Of a DNA stretch of 64,000 bases, positions 1 through 14,300 are shown piece by piece. This stretch comes from Chionis minor (Eukaryota > Chordata > Aves > Charadriiformes > Chionididae): positions 1,130,474-1,194,473 of the forward strand of contig VZSF01006565.1 of NCBI GenBank assembly GCA_013398295.1. The letters run 5' to 3'. Every line of letters begins with the position of its first letter. Position 1 is the first letter of the stretch. A program made the translations under genes and the position numbers. Under the pieces are notes generated by a model that worked only from the letters and a program-made list of their open reading frames with translations, was not told where the DNA came from and searched no databases.

Positions 1-1213
1 GGGTGGTACAGGAAGGGTAGCGCTCAGGCCACTCGAATCTTTCTTCATCAGCGTTGCTGCCAACATGGTGGTTCTGGTCATGCTGTACTCGCTTAATTAG
101 CCAGGGACCCTGTGAGTGTAGATTTGCATAAAAGGTGCTGGAAATTATCATCCGCCCGCAATCCGAATGCATTGCACATTGCTTCTGCCCTGTTGGCTGC
201 CTGGCGGGGCGATGGAGCGGAGGTTGTCTCTTCTCTTCTTTTGTTTCAGTGCTAATCTGCTTTGAAGTAGCAATGCGCTTACTGTCTTTTCGGTATGATG
301 AATGTTTTGCACCCATTAGATGGTGATGAAACTGAAAGAATAGCTTCACCGTTAAACATAGTTACTGTATAAACAACCAGGCCAAAAATAAATCATGCTT
401 GAATAATGAAAATTCGTGTTCATAGAAGGCAGACTGCAGTGTGGAAGAGGAAGAGCTGTTTGCAAGTAAATTAAATTACTCGTGCAAGAGATAAAATGAC
501 AGAAGCAGTGTTTTACAAAAGAACTGACTATGCCAACCATGACAATGATTCAGCTGGCAGTTCCTAGCAGGTTTGAACAGTACATAACTTCTCATTTATT
601 TAGAAAAAAACCCGGAATGGTATTTCACTGTAAATGTCTAGGATTTAATCTGTGGTGTGTTGGGTGCTAACTCAAAAACACAAGAAAACCTGTTTTTGAA
701 AAAAAATAAAAATGGGACAAGCAGATTTTTTCCTGTCTGTGTGCACGTACCTGAAAATTCCTTGCAGATGGCAAATTAAACATTAAGACCATCCCACATT
801 CTCTAGTGCTTCATTTTGCCCTCCTTGTCCAGAAATGAAATTTCCTGTTGTGCAAAATAGCTATGTGCCAGCTAAGTCCCAGTTACTCTTTCAAACAAAG
901 CTCTCCTTACAAGCAGTTCAGCATTAAGAATCTTAAGTAGAAACCTTGTTGTGAAGATTCATGATAGAGAAATAGAAATCCTTGAGGTAGAGATGTCTGA
1001 ACAGCAGGTGACAAGTGGCAGCTGTACTTCATGGCTGTAATAATGGGAAGAAACCAAATTAAACCTTTTTAGAACGTTGAATTCCTTCCTTTTATTTTCA
1101 CCCAACTTATTTCCTATGTAGCTTTCCAAACTTAGTTAATATACAGAAAACACATGAAATCTTTTGTATGTTTATTCAACATAATGCACGAGAGGCTGCT
1201 TTTTAACAGGAAC

Positions 1214-1292
1214 TTCGTAGAATGGTTTAGGTTGGAAGGGACCTTAAAGATCATCTAGTTCCAACCCCTCTGCCATGGGCAAGGACGCCTTA
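1214..1292 (-). mobile_element. CR1 LINE 3'-end fragment
   Basis: The + strand reads agaatggtttaggttggaag, then a 'ggacct...atcatctagttccaacccctctgccatgggcaaggac' type of sequence. This is the reverse complement of the 3' terminus of the avian CR1 retrotransposon. The element is therefore on the - strand, truncated at its 5' end to about 80 bp, and diverged (for example cgtagaatgg in place of the usual catagaatgg). It is a fossil, with no coding capacity. Confidence 0.85.
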
Positions 1293-2086
1293 CTTCGTGG
1301 AAGATTCTTTAAGAGTCCTTATTCTGGAGCTGGATTTTATTCTATAGAATGGAAGAATTTAAAAGTGCCGCTCTGCTCTCTTCTCAGGGAAGAGAAAGGA
1401 GGTAAAAATGGTAACAAGCCCTCTTTCCACCATCTGCATTTGGACTAGTCACGGCAGAGTGCACACACATTAGTAAGAGTTGTCCTTTGCAGCAGGGTTC
1501 CAGTGATACTTACTGATCTAGTGTTTCAGTAGTGCGTGGCTCTTTGGCACTGAGCTTGTCCTTTCTTGAACCTGGAGTGCCTCTTAAAATAGAGCCTGTA
1601 AAAAAGAGCTGGTAGCACTGTTGCTCTGACCCATCAGACTTGCTGGGGCAGTGAATTGGGAGGACACAACAGACGACATCTTCCCATACCGAGCCGAGGC
1701 TGTTCTATCCTGTGATCGAATCCTACAGCCTTGGCAGTTCAGGGTTCTCAGTGGTTTGGCTGAAATATGAGCCTAATTATCAGTCTGTTCCTGAAAATCC
1801 CCTTGACAGTAAATGACAAGATACTCACCTTGCCTGTGTCCCTTTGGTCCTCTCTGTCTATTCAGTGCTGCTCTCAGAGAGTGAATTTCTTAAGTGGTCC
1901 CTTAGTAGTCCTAAAGTGGCTGATTCAGATACAAATTGTGTTAGAAATGTTCCATCTTCTTGTAAATATGTAGTTTTAGCAATGAATTTTTAATTGTTTT
2001 GGTGGGGTTTTTTTCTAAGAAACTCTTGCTTTTTCGGCTTTTACAGTGAAGCTTTCAGTTCTTGCAGGTCCCAAAGGGAACTGCAG

Positions 2087-2131
2087 TTATTCAGGATCTA
2101 ATATTGTACAATTATTCAGGATCTAATATTG
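2087..2131. repeat. Tandem duplication, 25-nt period
   Basis: The 20-mer ttattcaggatctaatattg occurs exactly at 2087-2106 and again at 2112-2131, separated by tacaa. It is a local duplication in the first AP3M1 intron with no visible function. Confidence 0.9.
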
Positions 2132-5100
2132 GTCTGTTGGCAAGACATGGAACTATCTTTCCACCAATTAGAAAATTTATACTGGAACTAAATTGAACAG
2201 AGGCGCTGTGCAAATGTATTATTGTAAAGCTCATCGGCCAGTAGCTGAAATGCTGCGCAAATTCTTACGCAGGCTGTGACTGTATGGAGGAAGTTGGAAA
2301 TTATGTTTTGGGTCCCAAACACTGATTTAAGACAGCTCCAAACTATTCTCAGAAGACTGCTTGCTTTAAAAAACAATTCCAGAAAGTTACTAGCAGTGCT
2401 TTAAATGAGAGTAAAGGTAAATAAATGTATACTGAGGGTCTGGGAAGCAAAGTGTTTAGTCTTTAAGAGGGACGATCTTGCTGGTAAAATTTATGTCTGA
2501 GTAGATGTACAGATGCAAGCACTTCATGGGGTTAAGAGCTGATTTGATTCTGGGAGTTTTGCTTGACTAACAGAGGGACACCGGGCAGTTCTTAAGAAGT
2601 GTTGCGAAAAATATTTTTACTTTAATGTGCAGATACCTAAGCTGTGGACATTTTATAAATGAAAAGATTCATGATACTTGAGCAGAGGCAGTGAGGTATG
2701 CTAACAATGATAGGAGCCTAACAAAACCTGTGACATTACAGAACGTTCGCGTTTTAGTAAGATCTGAGACTTCCGGGTATATCAGCTTGAATCAGAACTT
2801 CTAAAGTGTGAGGGTTGGGCCAGCCAGTTATATGTATGTTCAGAGCTGCCACGTTGGCTGTCTTGAAAATGCCATTCAAGTATTTAATAGCTATTTAATT
2901 AATAGTATTTAATATTAAACCCTTCATTCGGTTTGCTGTTTTAAGAGCAGGTGAACAGGGCTGGGGAGGTGGGGAGAAAAGGTTGGCTTCACATGTCTGT
3001 GTCAGTGACACATCTTGAGTTTATAGGAAAAAGCTAAACTGCCCACCAGCTGGTTGTGACAAAAATACTAGCTTTAAAATAGAAATAGAAGTGCCTCTCT
3101 TAGCTTATTTGTTTTTCCAGATTACTTTAAGTATTTGATTACTTTCCATTCGCTACTCACTAGAAGTTCATTTCCACAAAAACATAACAGAGGCTCACAC
3201 AGTCCACCCCCACTAATCCTTCCATCCTTCAGAGCAGCTACGCGAAATGCGGGGAACGTGGAAGCTGTGGAATGCGTTCCCAGTGATGGTCCAATTTTGA
3301 GGTGTTTTCAGTAATTCTTACTAGCTCTAAAGTGCATTGCAAAGGTCAGTGTTAAATTCCTCACTTCCTGGCTTTCCTGACTGTAACTCAGCGCAGCGTT
3401 ACAGAAAAGCAGCTGGTAACAGTATTTCTGCATTAATTACATTTTAGAGTACTTAATTGTAGCCAAGGACAAGCACATGCAATCAGTCTTTTTCCCATGC
3501 TCGCAGCCTCTCCCTCTTGCCAATGAGCTCCACTTTTGTCTTGTGAGCCTGCTGTGACTTCAGTCCAGATGTTTCTCTGCCAAGAGACTGAAAAAACATT
3601 AACACTGCAAACCCCAGATTTAGTTAAAAGATACAGGCTTGGAAACTGCATATAGAAGGCGCCTTAGTTAAAATATTTAGTTCTTCTGTAAGGACTTCAA
3701 ATTGTGGTAGGACGGAAATGACTGCGAAGAATCGTGTGGCGTTTCAAGTGCCAGAGCGAGGATGGGGAGTCTGAGGGGAGCAGTTGCAAAACCTCTGCTG
3801 GGCTGCTTGTTGCTGCGGTGCCTGCAAGATGCCTTTCAGTCAGGCAGTAGCATGCAAGGCTGTCAGCCTACTAAAAATGAGCTTGAATGGCTTGCTCTGG
3901 GCTACAGAGGCAAATGACAATCCACGTACATCTTCAGTCTGCTTCTTGGGTAGGCCTAAAAGCAAAGAGATGAGAGGCGTGTCCTTTTGAAATAGCCCTG
4001 GAAGCACACACTGAGTGGTTTTATGCTGCCGTCTCAAAATGTTGTGTGTGTATGCTGCTACACAGGTAGTCTCACGATTCTTAAATTTTTGGTGGTGTGC
4101 TTTTACTACCATTTTTTTAAACTTCTGAACTTTGATTCAAGACCTTTTACCCTCAAAGTGTCGCAGCTCTTAACATGCTTTGCTGCTTGGCCACAAGTAT
4201 TAACTTGACCTATTGGTGTGAGGAATCTCACTGTTACTAGATTGATTTCTTATGTTCAGCATTTTTTATCCTTTTTTTTTTTTCTTTGTGAATCTGGTGT
4301 TCTGATGAGATAGAAGAAGGCAGGGTACTGAGAAATGAATTCAGGGATGTCTACGTGTCTGTAGTGAAATCTGGCACTCAAAAACCAGAGTAGCTGGGAA
4401 ATCCCCAGTATTGGGAGCACTGTAAGTAATTTTTGTTAAATAATAGCTTACATAAGATATTTATGTAGTAGCACCAGTTGTAAGATATCCAGCACAAAAT
4501 CCATCTTTAATTGGCTGGTGCCAATTGTTTGACGGCGTGTGGGATAAATCAAATGACTTAGTCTTGCGTGTCATAGACTGGTGTCCCCACTGCCACCCGA
4601 GCTTCTTTACTACAGGCAGCACTGGCAGAGGGAAGTGTCCAAACTGGGCTGCCCACTGACTGAAAGGGCAGGGCTTAGGTACCGTGGGTCTGCCTGCTCT
4701 GTGCTGAAGCTGCAAGAGGAGAGCTTCAGTTTTCCAGAGCACTTCAAATCAGCAGCGAGTTAGTGTACTGCTGGAACTTGTGAAGGAGGAAAGGAGTATG
4801 TGAAGGGTTTTGAAGGGAGCTCTTGTGTTAGAAGCAAAATAATGACGTGCCATGGGGAAATCCTGTAATCCCTATCTTCCTACCCAGAAGACAGGGTAGG
4901 TGGGATTTTACTGCCCAGGTTCTACAGATACTGTAAAGCTGTAACCTGCCAAGCATGGTCACCTGGATCAGTTTGCTACTCAAAATCACCACGAGGCCAC
5001 GCAGAGGCTCGTATGAACACAGCCAGGAACTGGACAGTTTGGGGCAGATGAGTAAACGGGGGCAGTGGTCCAACGCTACCAGCCTTTCTGGCTAGCCGTG

Positions 5101-8065
5101 CCCTCCCTCAGTTGTGTATCAACTTGTGGCTGAATATCCTAAGTGGAACTCAGGGCAAAAGAAGAGGCCCTGCTAACATTTCACGCGCCAGGAGCTTGCT
5201 GTGGGCACAACAGAATGAAGCTGTCTGCTGCATGGCTGTGCTTGTGAGAAGTATATCGTGACAAATGCAAGCTGATCAATAGGATCTGTGTGAATGTTAA
5301 CAGCAGGACAACTGCTAGGGCTTAAAAACGCTCTGCCACACATATCTGGTATGCTTTGTCAGAGTATGGCCGAAGCTGGCGGCAGTCCAGCATAGCTTCT
5401 CCATAGTGGGCTCGAGATCAAGTCTTCTGGAAACGGAGACTTACCAGTGCTGCTTGTATTGAAACTCTCCTACACAGCTTTGTGTGCATTTACTGGGAAT
5501 TGGGGTTTATATTTGTTAACAGCTATGCTATTGTATCCATATTAAAATGTACAGAGAACTATTCTAAGCTTTATAGCTGATCACCTTCATATGTTTGGGC
5601 CGCCTTGATGTGGAACAATACTGACATTCAGTGGTTGATTATACTTGCCACTGTTGTGTGGCTATCCAGGAGATTTTGGAGGGTGTTAATGTTCAGCGCT
5701 GGCTAAATTCAGAACATGTTTAGTTAAACTGGATTAAAGCAATTGTGTCAAGGCTCCTTTATAAGAATGCTGTGCTTACAGTATTAAAATTGTTTTTTTA
5801 AACAAACTAAATTAGAGATTAATTTGGTCTGGGAGAGATACGGTAGAAACATGCAGTAACGTTTTGTAGCTCTGTTTCCTTTCCCACTCTTAAGTGAATT
5901 GACAATCGCAGTTTCCAAAAGAACTTCCTCATGTATATTGGTTTAATTGGATTTTTCTGTCCACATTTTGACTATCGGTCTTTTTGTATCTACCCCCAGA
6001 CAGTGTGCTCTTAGCTGGAGGTGTCCAAGACCTGGCAAGGCCCCAGCGAAGATGAGCACATCTCTGTCATGCATGCAAAGGAGCAGCTGGAGTTTAGAAT
6101 TTGAAAAACTGGATCTTGGCTCCCTTCCCACATCTGCTGACTTAGGTGGAGGGAAATAGCATGCTAAATACCTTCTTTAGTAGTTCTTTTTCACCTTCTC
6201 TGGTGGGCTTTGGAAGACATCCTTTTGTTTTGTCAAGATCTGCAGTGCCAGACCATTTGTCAGTGTTACAAGTGTGTGGAGGTCAGGCTAGTACTCTGGG
6301 CAGTTTAGATCCAGACACAGCACCAAGAGCTCACTCTGGATGGAGCTAAGTGCTTATTCCAGTATTTTGGAATGAGCCTTAATCATACAGTGTTTAGACT
6401 CCTTAATATCTCTGTGGGATTGGACCATTTACATCTAGATGGTTCCGTGCCATCTCCATATTTGCATGCCAGAGTTAACATTAGCGAAGCAGCAAATTTT
6501 ATCTGCATTTTATGGCATGATCCTGGCCAAATATCCTAAGATTAATGAAAACTATGATAGGCTTTTGTTAGATGTGTTTGGCTTCTCTTGGGCATACAGA
6601 GTTGATGATGGTCTTCCTGTTTCAAGGTGTGGGTGCCCAGTAACTATTTGGTCTCTTTTCAGTCATGTTTGAATTCCTCCAAAGGCTAAATAAACTTTGA
6701 TTCAGGGTATCTCCAAAGATCTCATTTCCACCACCTCCTCTGTGCCAGCTGTAGCACTCTCTGGCAATGTAATAACTTGCATCAGGAAGCTGATCTGACC
6801 AGAAACTCCTCCTTCTGGGTCAGTTTATGTCTGGACCAGTTTCCTGGTACAGGTAATTGCAGAACCACGGACCTGCTCAAATCAATACCTGGAAGGCAAA
6901 AGGGAAGAACAGCCGGTGGCAGCTGCTTCAGCTGCAGAATGAATTGATGCAGGATATAAGATTAACTTCACTGTGAGAAGCCAGTGCTTGGGTTACAGTT
7001 TGTTTGTTTTGTTTTCTAAGCCTGAATTTAAACTTGGACCTGATTTTTGTCAGAGGATGATTATGCTGCAGGTCAGCCAAAGCATTATATCTGTCTGATG
7101 TAAAGGCTAAAGAGATAAACTGAAGTCTGATAGCATTTTTCTCTTCTGTAGACATGGAGAAAATAGTTTGTTTGCTCCGTTTGAATCAACAACTTAGTTC
7201 ACTTATCTCATTGAAAGCTGAGAAATAGACTGGGAATTAGTTTTAAAAATAGGCAGATAAGCTTCTTGTCCTTGGAAAAAAATGAAGGGTCAGTGGCTGA
7301 GGCATGTTATTTGTAAATCCTTAAAGATATAAGAAAAAAGTTACATTCCTTATCTGCAGTTCATACTCCCCTTTTTCATGAGTGAGTTAGTTTCTAAGTG
7401 TAAAACATTTTATGTAAACATATTTTATGTGTGTCAAGCACATTTGAGGCAATTTTATTCATTAAACCAGATTTAAACTCCTGGGTTTGTGTACTTTTAA
7501 TGAATTCCAACCCTTTATCCAAGTGCAGCTTGGCATAGATCATAAGTAAAAGACTAATCAGCCAGCACATAAAACCCACTTTTCTAGTTCAATAGCTGAA
7601 AGCTGATAAGCTAAAGAGCTGTATCTTTAAGATAGTGCAATTCTTAGTTATGCGTGTAAATGTTAAGCAAACTCTCTGCCATAGGAAGCTTTAGGTATAA
7701 GTTACCCTTACATGTTGCCAAACATGTTTAAGTGAGTGCCAGCTCATGAGACTCAGCTTTTCTTTAAGAAATAAATTACAAATACCAAATAGGGATGAAA
7801 GTGGAAATCAAGGGTGCTACCTTCTTGCTTACATTGTGATATATGTTGGCAACTTAATCCTCTGTGAAATACTGTGTGGTGGAATATTCCTCTAAATAAA
7901 GGAATTGCAATTTAAAGAAAAGCAGCAAAGCAGATCCTCTGCTTAAATTCACAGTGCATGTTAATGAAGAATAACCTTTGTAAGAAAGGGAATCTGGGAG
8001 AAGAAATAATGTCAATCCTCATATCGTTTTGTTTATTTTAACTTCTTTGAATGTGTTTCCAACAG

Positions 8066-8341
8066 AAAATGATCCACAGCCTGTTTCTTATAAACTGTTC
8101 TGGTGACATATTCTTGGAGAAGCACTGGAAGAGCGTCGTGAGCCAATCTGTGTGTGATTACTTCTTTGAAGCTCAGGAGAAAGCAATCGATGTTGAGAAT
8201 GTGCCTCCTGTCATCTCAACGCCACATCACTACCTCATCAGCATCTATCGCGATAAAATCTTCTTTGTGTCTGTCATACAGACAGAAGTGCCACCACTCT
8301 TTGTAATTGAATTCCTACACCGAGTAGCAGATACTTTCCAG
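8066..8341 (+). CDS. AP3M1: AP3M1 coding exon 1 (residues 1-91)
   Basis: The acceptor tttccaacag precedes AAA ATG. The coding part 8069-8341 is 91 codons, ending ...ADTFQ in phase 0, with donor gtctgt. It encodes most of the longin-like N-terminal fold. An in-frame ATG at 8051 lies upstream of the acceptor and so would be intronic. Confidence 0.97.
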
Positions 8342-11300
8342 GTCTGTCACCATTAAATAATTTTAAAATTGAAATAATTCCAAGGGATTTTTGGAATAAA
8401 CTTATTTTAAAGAAAGGTGCTAAACCTTTCCACTTTGCAATTTTTATGTCAAACACTGGTTTATAGAGTACAAAGGAAAAGAACATGTATTTTGTGTATT
8501 CATTTGGCTTATAGATACCAGTGCATATGCACTAAAATCCCTTTTTGTAAATGCTGTCCTTTTTCTGTAAGCCTTTGTTCTGTTCATGTTATACAGATGA
8601 ACAAGAAGGAACATGCAGTCATGAAGCGTTCTGTAGGGAGGAGAGAGATGCGAAGTGTGACTCAGTTTTCAGCCTGTTTCACAGATACTGTAAATAAAGG
8701 AACCTCTGTGAAGGCTGGGCATTGGCAAAAGATAATCTTATTTTACAAGGGTCCTCTAACTGAAGATGTGTTAATGTTCACAAGTGGGAGAATCTTTGAG
8801 ATATATATACACACTAGTAAACCAGATTATAATAATTTCACTGTTCACGATGTCTTTACTTCTAATTAGATGATAAATGTTACCTTAACATATGATGCAA
8901 TCAGACTATAGAAGTAGCTAGTCAGTTTAGGCACTAAAATTCCTTCATATGTCAGAGGCTTTCTGTAAGCAAAAAAACCCCAAACTTTTGCAAAGCATTT
9001 GAACAGAAATAAAAATCCTCTCTTTTGTAATCTCTGATTTGTTTAGGATTACTTCGGCGAATGTTCTGAGACTGCAATTAAGGACAATGTAGTTATTGTG
9101 TATGAACTTCTAGAAGAAATGTTAGACAACGGCTTTCCACTGGCAACAGAATCTAACATATTGAAGGAGCTGATTAAGCCTCCCACAATTTTGCGCTCCG
9201 TTGTCAACTCCATCACAGGTATGGAAATAAGTCATTTTCAGCAGTGACTGGCTGCTTAAAAACAAAGCCCCATCATGCTTTGTAACTAAAAAATAATATC
9301 ATATTGGTGTGAACCCGTAAGGTGAGGCCACTGTCCTGCCACTTCTCACGAGAGCTGAGTAAAAGCGACTTCCTTGGTATTTGCAGTTTATGTCTGGCCT
9401 CTCTGACGTCCCCAGCATCGCTGTCTGGTCCAGCCACAGCTCCTCAGGTGCCTCAGGAATAGCAGTTCCCAGCACAGCCAGCACATACTGGAGACAGCTG
9501 CTCTGGGACTGGTACAGAGCTAGCCCCACGCCTTGAATAACTGAGGGCCATTGGAGAACATTATGCACTTTGTAAGGAATCATTATAGAAAGGTATATAA
9601 CAGATGCCTAATAAATCTTTGCTGACGGGGAACAGATAGCGTGAAGGGAAGCAAATAGCCTGTCCTCAGCCTCCTCTGCGCACACCCCCGCCATCCGCAT
9701 CCCTCGGGCTGCTGTGAATGGGTGTATGTCTTGCGCTGACAGAGCCAAACATCGTGTCAGCTGAGCTGGTGGAATCTGCTTGTCTGGCACGCGCGTGCGA
9801 GGGAGGTGGGCCATGGGGCGTCACGCGGGGTCAGAGATATGCGAGATGGTCGTCTGCACAGCCTGTGAGAGAAGGGTGGCAGGTGGGCTGCAGGGCCAGA
9901 CAGAGGTAGTGCTCAGAGGAGCTGGGCTTTGGGGTAGCACGGGTGGTTTAATCTTTGAGTATAAATCCCATCAGTTTCAGTTTCTGGTTTGGGGGTTTTG
10001 ATTGGGGTTCTTTTTTAAACGTGGTTTTAGATGATAGTAGTTATAATTAAGACAAATATCTGTGACATTAATGGACCAGCTGCACCACTCTAAGGGGAAC
10101 TAAGACTCCCGAAGCCAAGGGTTGCAGCATCAAATCCTCTTGTTTTATCTAAAGCCTCATTAGAATTCCCTAGGAGCCTAGAGTGCCTGCCCAGGGTGGC
10201 CTGCATCTCGTCACTGTCAACAGCTCCGCACTGAGCGGGTGGGAAACAGCAGCCTGAGAGCTCTCCCCACACCTGGCCTGGCCGCCCAGCCTGCAGCACT
10301 GCTACGCCATGCAGGGCTGCCGAGGGACACGAGGCATGGACATGGCAACTCCTCCCCCATGTGTTGTAGCACAGGGGTGGACTTTAGGGAGGGGTTTTTC
10401 CTGTGTGAGTTATTTTACTAGCTCAAAAGAATTAAAATTTCTGTTTTCTGCCTGCTAGGAGAGAGCCTGCTGCTGGCCATCAGCCTCTCAGCGAAGCTGT
10501 CTCACGTGGCAGGGCACGGTACCACATTCGCTGTGCTAAAGGGCACAAGCAAGTGTGAGCTGTGGCCCTGTCCCGAAACCAACTTCTAGCAGAGGGAGTT
10601 GTTCCCACTCTGCTGGGATTCCAAGCCCTAAGCCCCAGAAGTGATAAGATTATTTTTTTTCCCCTTTTTAAAGAATCATCATTTTGCTTTGTAACAAGGT
10701 AGCTCAGGAAGCCCTTTTCTCACACCAGTGAGAACCAGTAGCTGAGGGCGACGGCAGGGCAGGCAGGGGCAGGGGCATAGTTGTTAAGGACCCCGGAAGC
10801 TGAGCCAACAGGTCAGGGTCAGGATTGGGATCTGATGATAAGAGGGTCATCTACAGCTCAGTGGCTGCCAGGAAAGTCCATCGTGACAAGGCAGGTCAAA
10901 CCAGAAAGTCACGTCTATGGGCCAGGGTCTGGATCGATCTGGCACGTGGTCAGGTGTGGACGTGGCTGTCATGTTGCTGCAGGGTAGCGCAGGTGGGTGC
11001 CGAGGGTGGGAGCCTCAGCCTAACAGCAGCTCCCGGGCAAAGAGGGTGGGAGCCCTCCCTGAGGCTTCTTCCAGCTCTTTTCTTCATAACAACTCTTAGC
11101 AGTGAATCAGCCCTGAAATCAGCCAGCTGAAAGTCTTAGGAGAAGGGGGAAGCACACTTAAGGCCCTCAGAAGGAGCTGTCATGGCTTGAACTGTAGTGA
11201 TGAAATCCTGTGCAGGATCTAACCCCACGTCTGCTCCCACTCGAACTCCTGCTGACTTGAGCCTTGTGTTTTGCTGTGCAAAGTATAGCCTGAAACCATA

Positions 11301-14300
11301 AGTTTGGGCACACCCTTAAAGTGCGTCCACGTCACCTAATGACGGAAATGTTAGGGGTCCAGGTTCTAGTCTGCAGTTCCTGGGGGCAAACCTTAGTCTT
11401 AATTTTGGCAGTTGAAACATTCGTCTTGTAATTAATTACTGATTTTGAGTTCCTTTTAATTTTTAAGGTAGTAGTAATGTGGGTGACACACTTCCCACCG
11501 GACAGTTGTCCAACATTCCTTGGCGCAGAGCAGGGGTGAAATACACCAACAACGAAGCTTATTTTGATGTCATTGAAGAAATTGATGCGATTATAGACAA
11601 ATCAGGTAAGGTGCCTTGCAAAGTCATTTTTGTTTGCTGAATGTGATTACTTTTAGCTGCTGATGTTTAGAGACAATATAGTCCAACTGCTTTTTTGCTT
11701 GTGTTTTATATACATGAATCTGTGTCTTAAATAGAAAGATCCAATTTAAAATGGCATACCCAAATGTATTTCTTGGGTTCATCTTAAAATAGCAGTGTGG
11801 TCTAGGCTGCTTCAAGAACACCCACAAGAAATATTCTGTACTTGGATGGTTTTTGTTTGTATATTGATTATCTCTTAAGAGATATAAATAGTTGAAGTTC
11901 TAAATATGATGAGAAAATTATCTTCCATTGTTCCTGCCAACAATTTTCTGTAGCCCTTGTAGGCCCTCAAATGAGCAAGACAAAAGCTTTCATTAGTGAT
12001 CTTCTCATAGCAAGACAAAACTTGTTTGCAAAACAGCTGGACAGTATTGTTTTCCTTATATATAAACTGGAGCCAGATATTATGAAGCATAGTAATACTC
12101 CTTTCTTTTCTGTAAATGAAACATGGTATGTTCAAACACAAAAATCTTTAATCTGAGATTTAACTCTGAGGAGAATTCTGGTAACTTTTGTGTAAATGTT
12201 GCCGGTGCCAAGAAGTAGAAAAAAATGATCCCAAAAGAAAATTTTTACGCTGTGGACAGGAGCCTGCTGTTATGTTCATTATTGGAGCCACCGGTTACTA
12301 AAGCTGAAGGCTGCTTGGCACCATTTTGTGGTGGTACGGGGCAGGGACCGAATCTCGGATTCCTTCATTTAGTGTTGCTGTTGTAGCAGTAGTCAACGTT
12401 GTTTTGGTTCTGTACACCAATTTGACAAATGCTTTGGCCACCGTTGAACTGGATATTCATAAATAACTATCATGCAGCTCTTACTCTTGCCATCTTGAAA
12501 CTAAAAGAAGGTGGCACAGTCAGAACACCTCCAGTGTTACTCTCCTAGCTTTGGATTCCCAAGAGTAGTCAGACTGCTTAGTCTGAGGGGTTACAATCAA
12601 GACAACATTTGTATTTCTGCATGTATTTCAAGCCCAGTCAGCGTCCACTGAGTGTTTAAATTTCCTACTGAGGATCCACTGCAGTAGATAGAGCTACTCT
12701 CTTCTGCTCTGATCCTTTGGGGACTAGCAATGCAAGAATCTTTCTTCCTAACCTTTGCTAGGACTAAGGAATATGTAAGGTTGCTCCCCTAGAATAGGGA
12801 TGTTACCTTGTTTCATAGGGATATGGTTAACTGCTTTCATCTGAAACAGGATCCCTTCTTTTCAGGCAAAGTATTAACCCACAGTTTCTCCTTCCCCTTG
12901 ACTAGATCAGCAATAGTTTCTACGTATCTTCTGAAATAACCTTTGCTTGTACAGTTAATTAGTCCAGAGTCCTGCTCATGCCTTTCCGTCCTTATAGGGC
13001 ATTTAAGGAAATGAGTCTTTGCTGGATAAGATACTTGGTATTCTTGCTTTGAGTGTTTTGGGCGTTTTTTGCTATATGTTTATCTAACGGCGAGATGGAT
13101 ATGTAATCCCACTGTTAAACAAGCCATGCTAGTGAAAATCAAGGTCATCTGGAGCTTTGTAGCAAAAACTTACCGTGTTTTGACGTGCTTCACCTTCCCT
13201 GCACCACTACACAACCTGCTGGAGTTTTCTGGAGACAGGGGACAGGGATGAAAGACAGGAAGATTCAGAGCTTGCATGTCTGAAATTCTTATTTGCTTAT
13301 TGCTGACAACCAGTTCAAGCACATCCAGCACAAGTCCTGTGTAACAGCTGGCACAAGTCTAATTAGCTGATTTGGGACAAGCTGTTTGCTCTGGCTCCTG
13401 TATTTTAGCAAGCTGCCCAGGCCACAGGTAACGGGAGTGACCTTTCCTATCTGTCCTTGGCGTGTTCTTGAGTGTTGTGCAAATGTCATCTGTGCCCTCT
13501 AGCTGCACTTCACAATGTTTATTAGGCCCTTGATAATAACGTTAAGTCAAGTGTCTTTTTTTTTTCCTCCCCCTACAGGTTCCACAGTCTTTGCAGAAAT
13601 TCAAGGTGTTATTGATTCGTGTATTAAGCTCTCAGGAATGCCAGACCTTTCTCTTTCTTTCATGGTAAATTTAGCATATCTTTGGGAATTTTAGTTGCTC
13701 AGGATTTATTTTTCTTAGTGATCAGAGTTAAACAATTTTAAGAGCACAGTCACTACTTCATGTGTTACACATACAAAAAATAACAGGTTTTGCATTTTAC
13801 TGTAGAGGTTGCAGCATTGCTCAGTAGTTGGAGTGACTTTTGTCTGTACGTGAAAGTACACTCCCAGGAACTGCTGGACTGGGTCAGACCAGAAATCCCC
13901 TGGCTCAGGAATGTGTCTCAGATAATGGCTAGCAGTGATACTTCGAAATACTAAGCAATAGGAATTATCTAGAGTTCAGTAGCTAGTTCAACTGCTGATA
14001 CTTGATGAGATTTCACTTACCCCTTTGCCACTGCTTACAGAACCCACGGCTGCTGGATGACGTGAGCTTCCATCCATGTATTCGGTTCAAACGCTGGGAG
14101 TCTGAGAGAGTCCTTTCATTTATTCCTCCTGATGGGAATTTCAGACTGATCTCCTACCGTGTCAGTTCACAGAAGTACGTTTCCGTTTAGACACACTGGT
14201 TCTTCAGATACACCATCTACAGCTTTCCATCCGAGTAACCACAGATTTCTCGTTGTTATGGTGGGAATTTGCATTGTTGCTGAAATGCACGTTCTCAGGT

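Larger units (their letters stand above)
1..8065 (+). other. AP3M1: Probable 5'-UTR intron of AP3M1 (partial)
   Basis: No coding exon or recognisable RNA gene is visible in this stretch. The first coding exon begins at an acceptor (tttccaacag, ending at 8065) only three bases before its ATG, so a non-coding exon must lie further upstream. The simplest reading is that all 8 kb is the first intron. The start of the window is not strongly CpG-rich, so the promoter (shared with divergent ADK in mammals) is probably outside. It holds a short CR1 fragment near 1214, a 25-nt tandem duplication near 2087 and AT-rich runs. The short open frames look like chance. Confidence 0.6.

Noticed and set aside
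1..400. Possible AP3M1/ADK promoter at the window start
   Set aside because: There is no clear CpG island, and no 5'-UTR exon with a donor leading to 8066 could be identified.
8051..8068. Upstream in-frame ATG before the AP3M1 start
   Set aside because: It precedes the acceptor ending at 8065 and is therefore intronic. The 8069 ATG gives the conserved MIHSLFL start.
8417..8869. A 150-codon open frame on the + strand
   Set aside because: It is inside the AP3M1 intron between coding exons 1 and 2, with low-complexity Cys/Phe/Lys composition and no homology that I recognise.
9290..9630. Possible solo LTR (TATATAA near 9594 followed by AATAAA near 9611)
   Set aside because: I found no TG...CA ends, no target-site duplication and no family match, so the two motifs can be chance.
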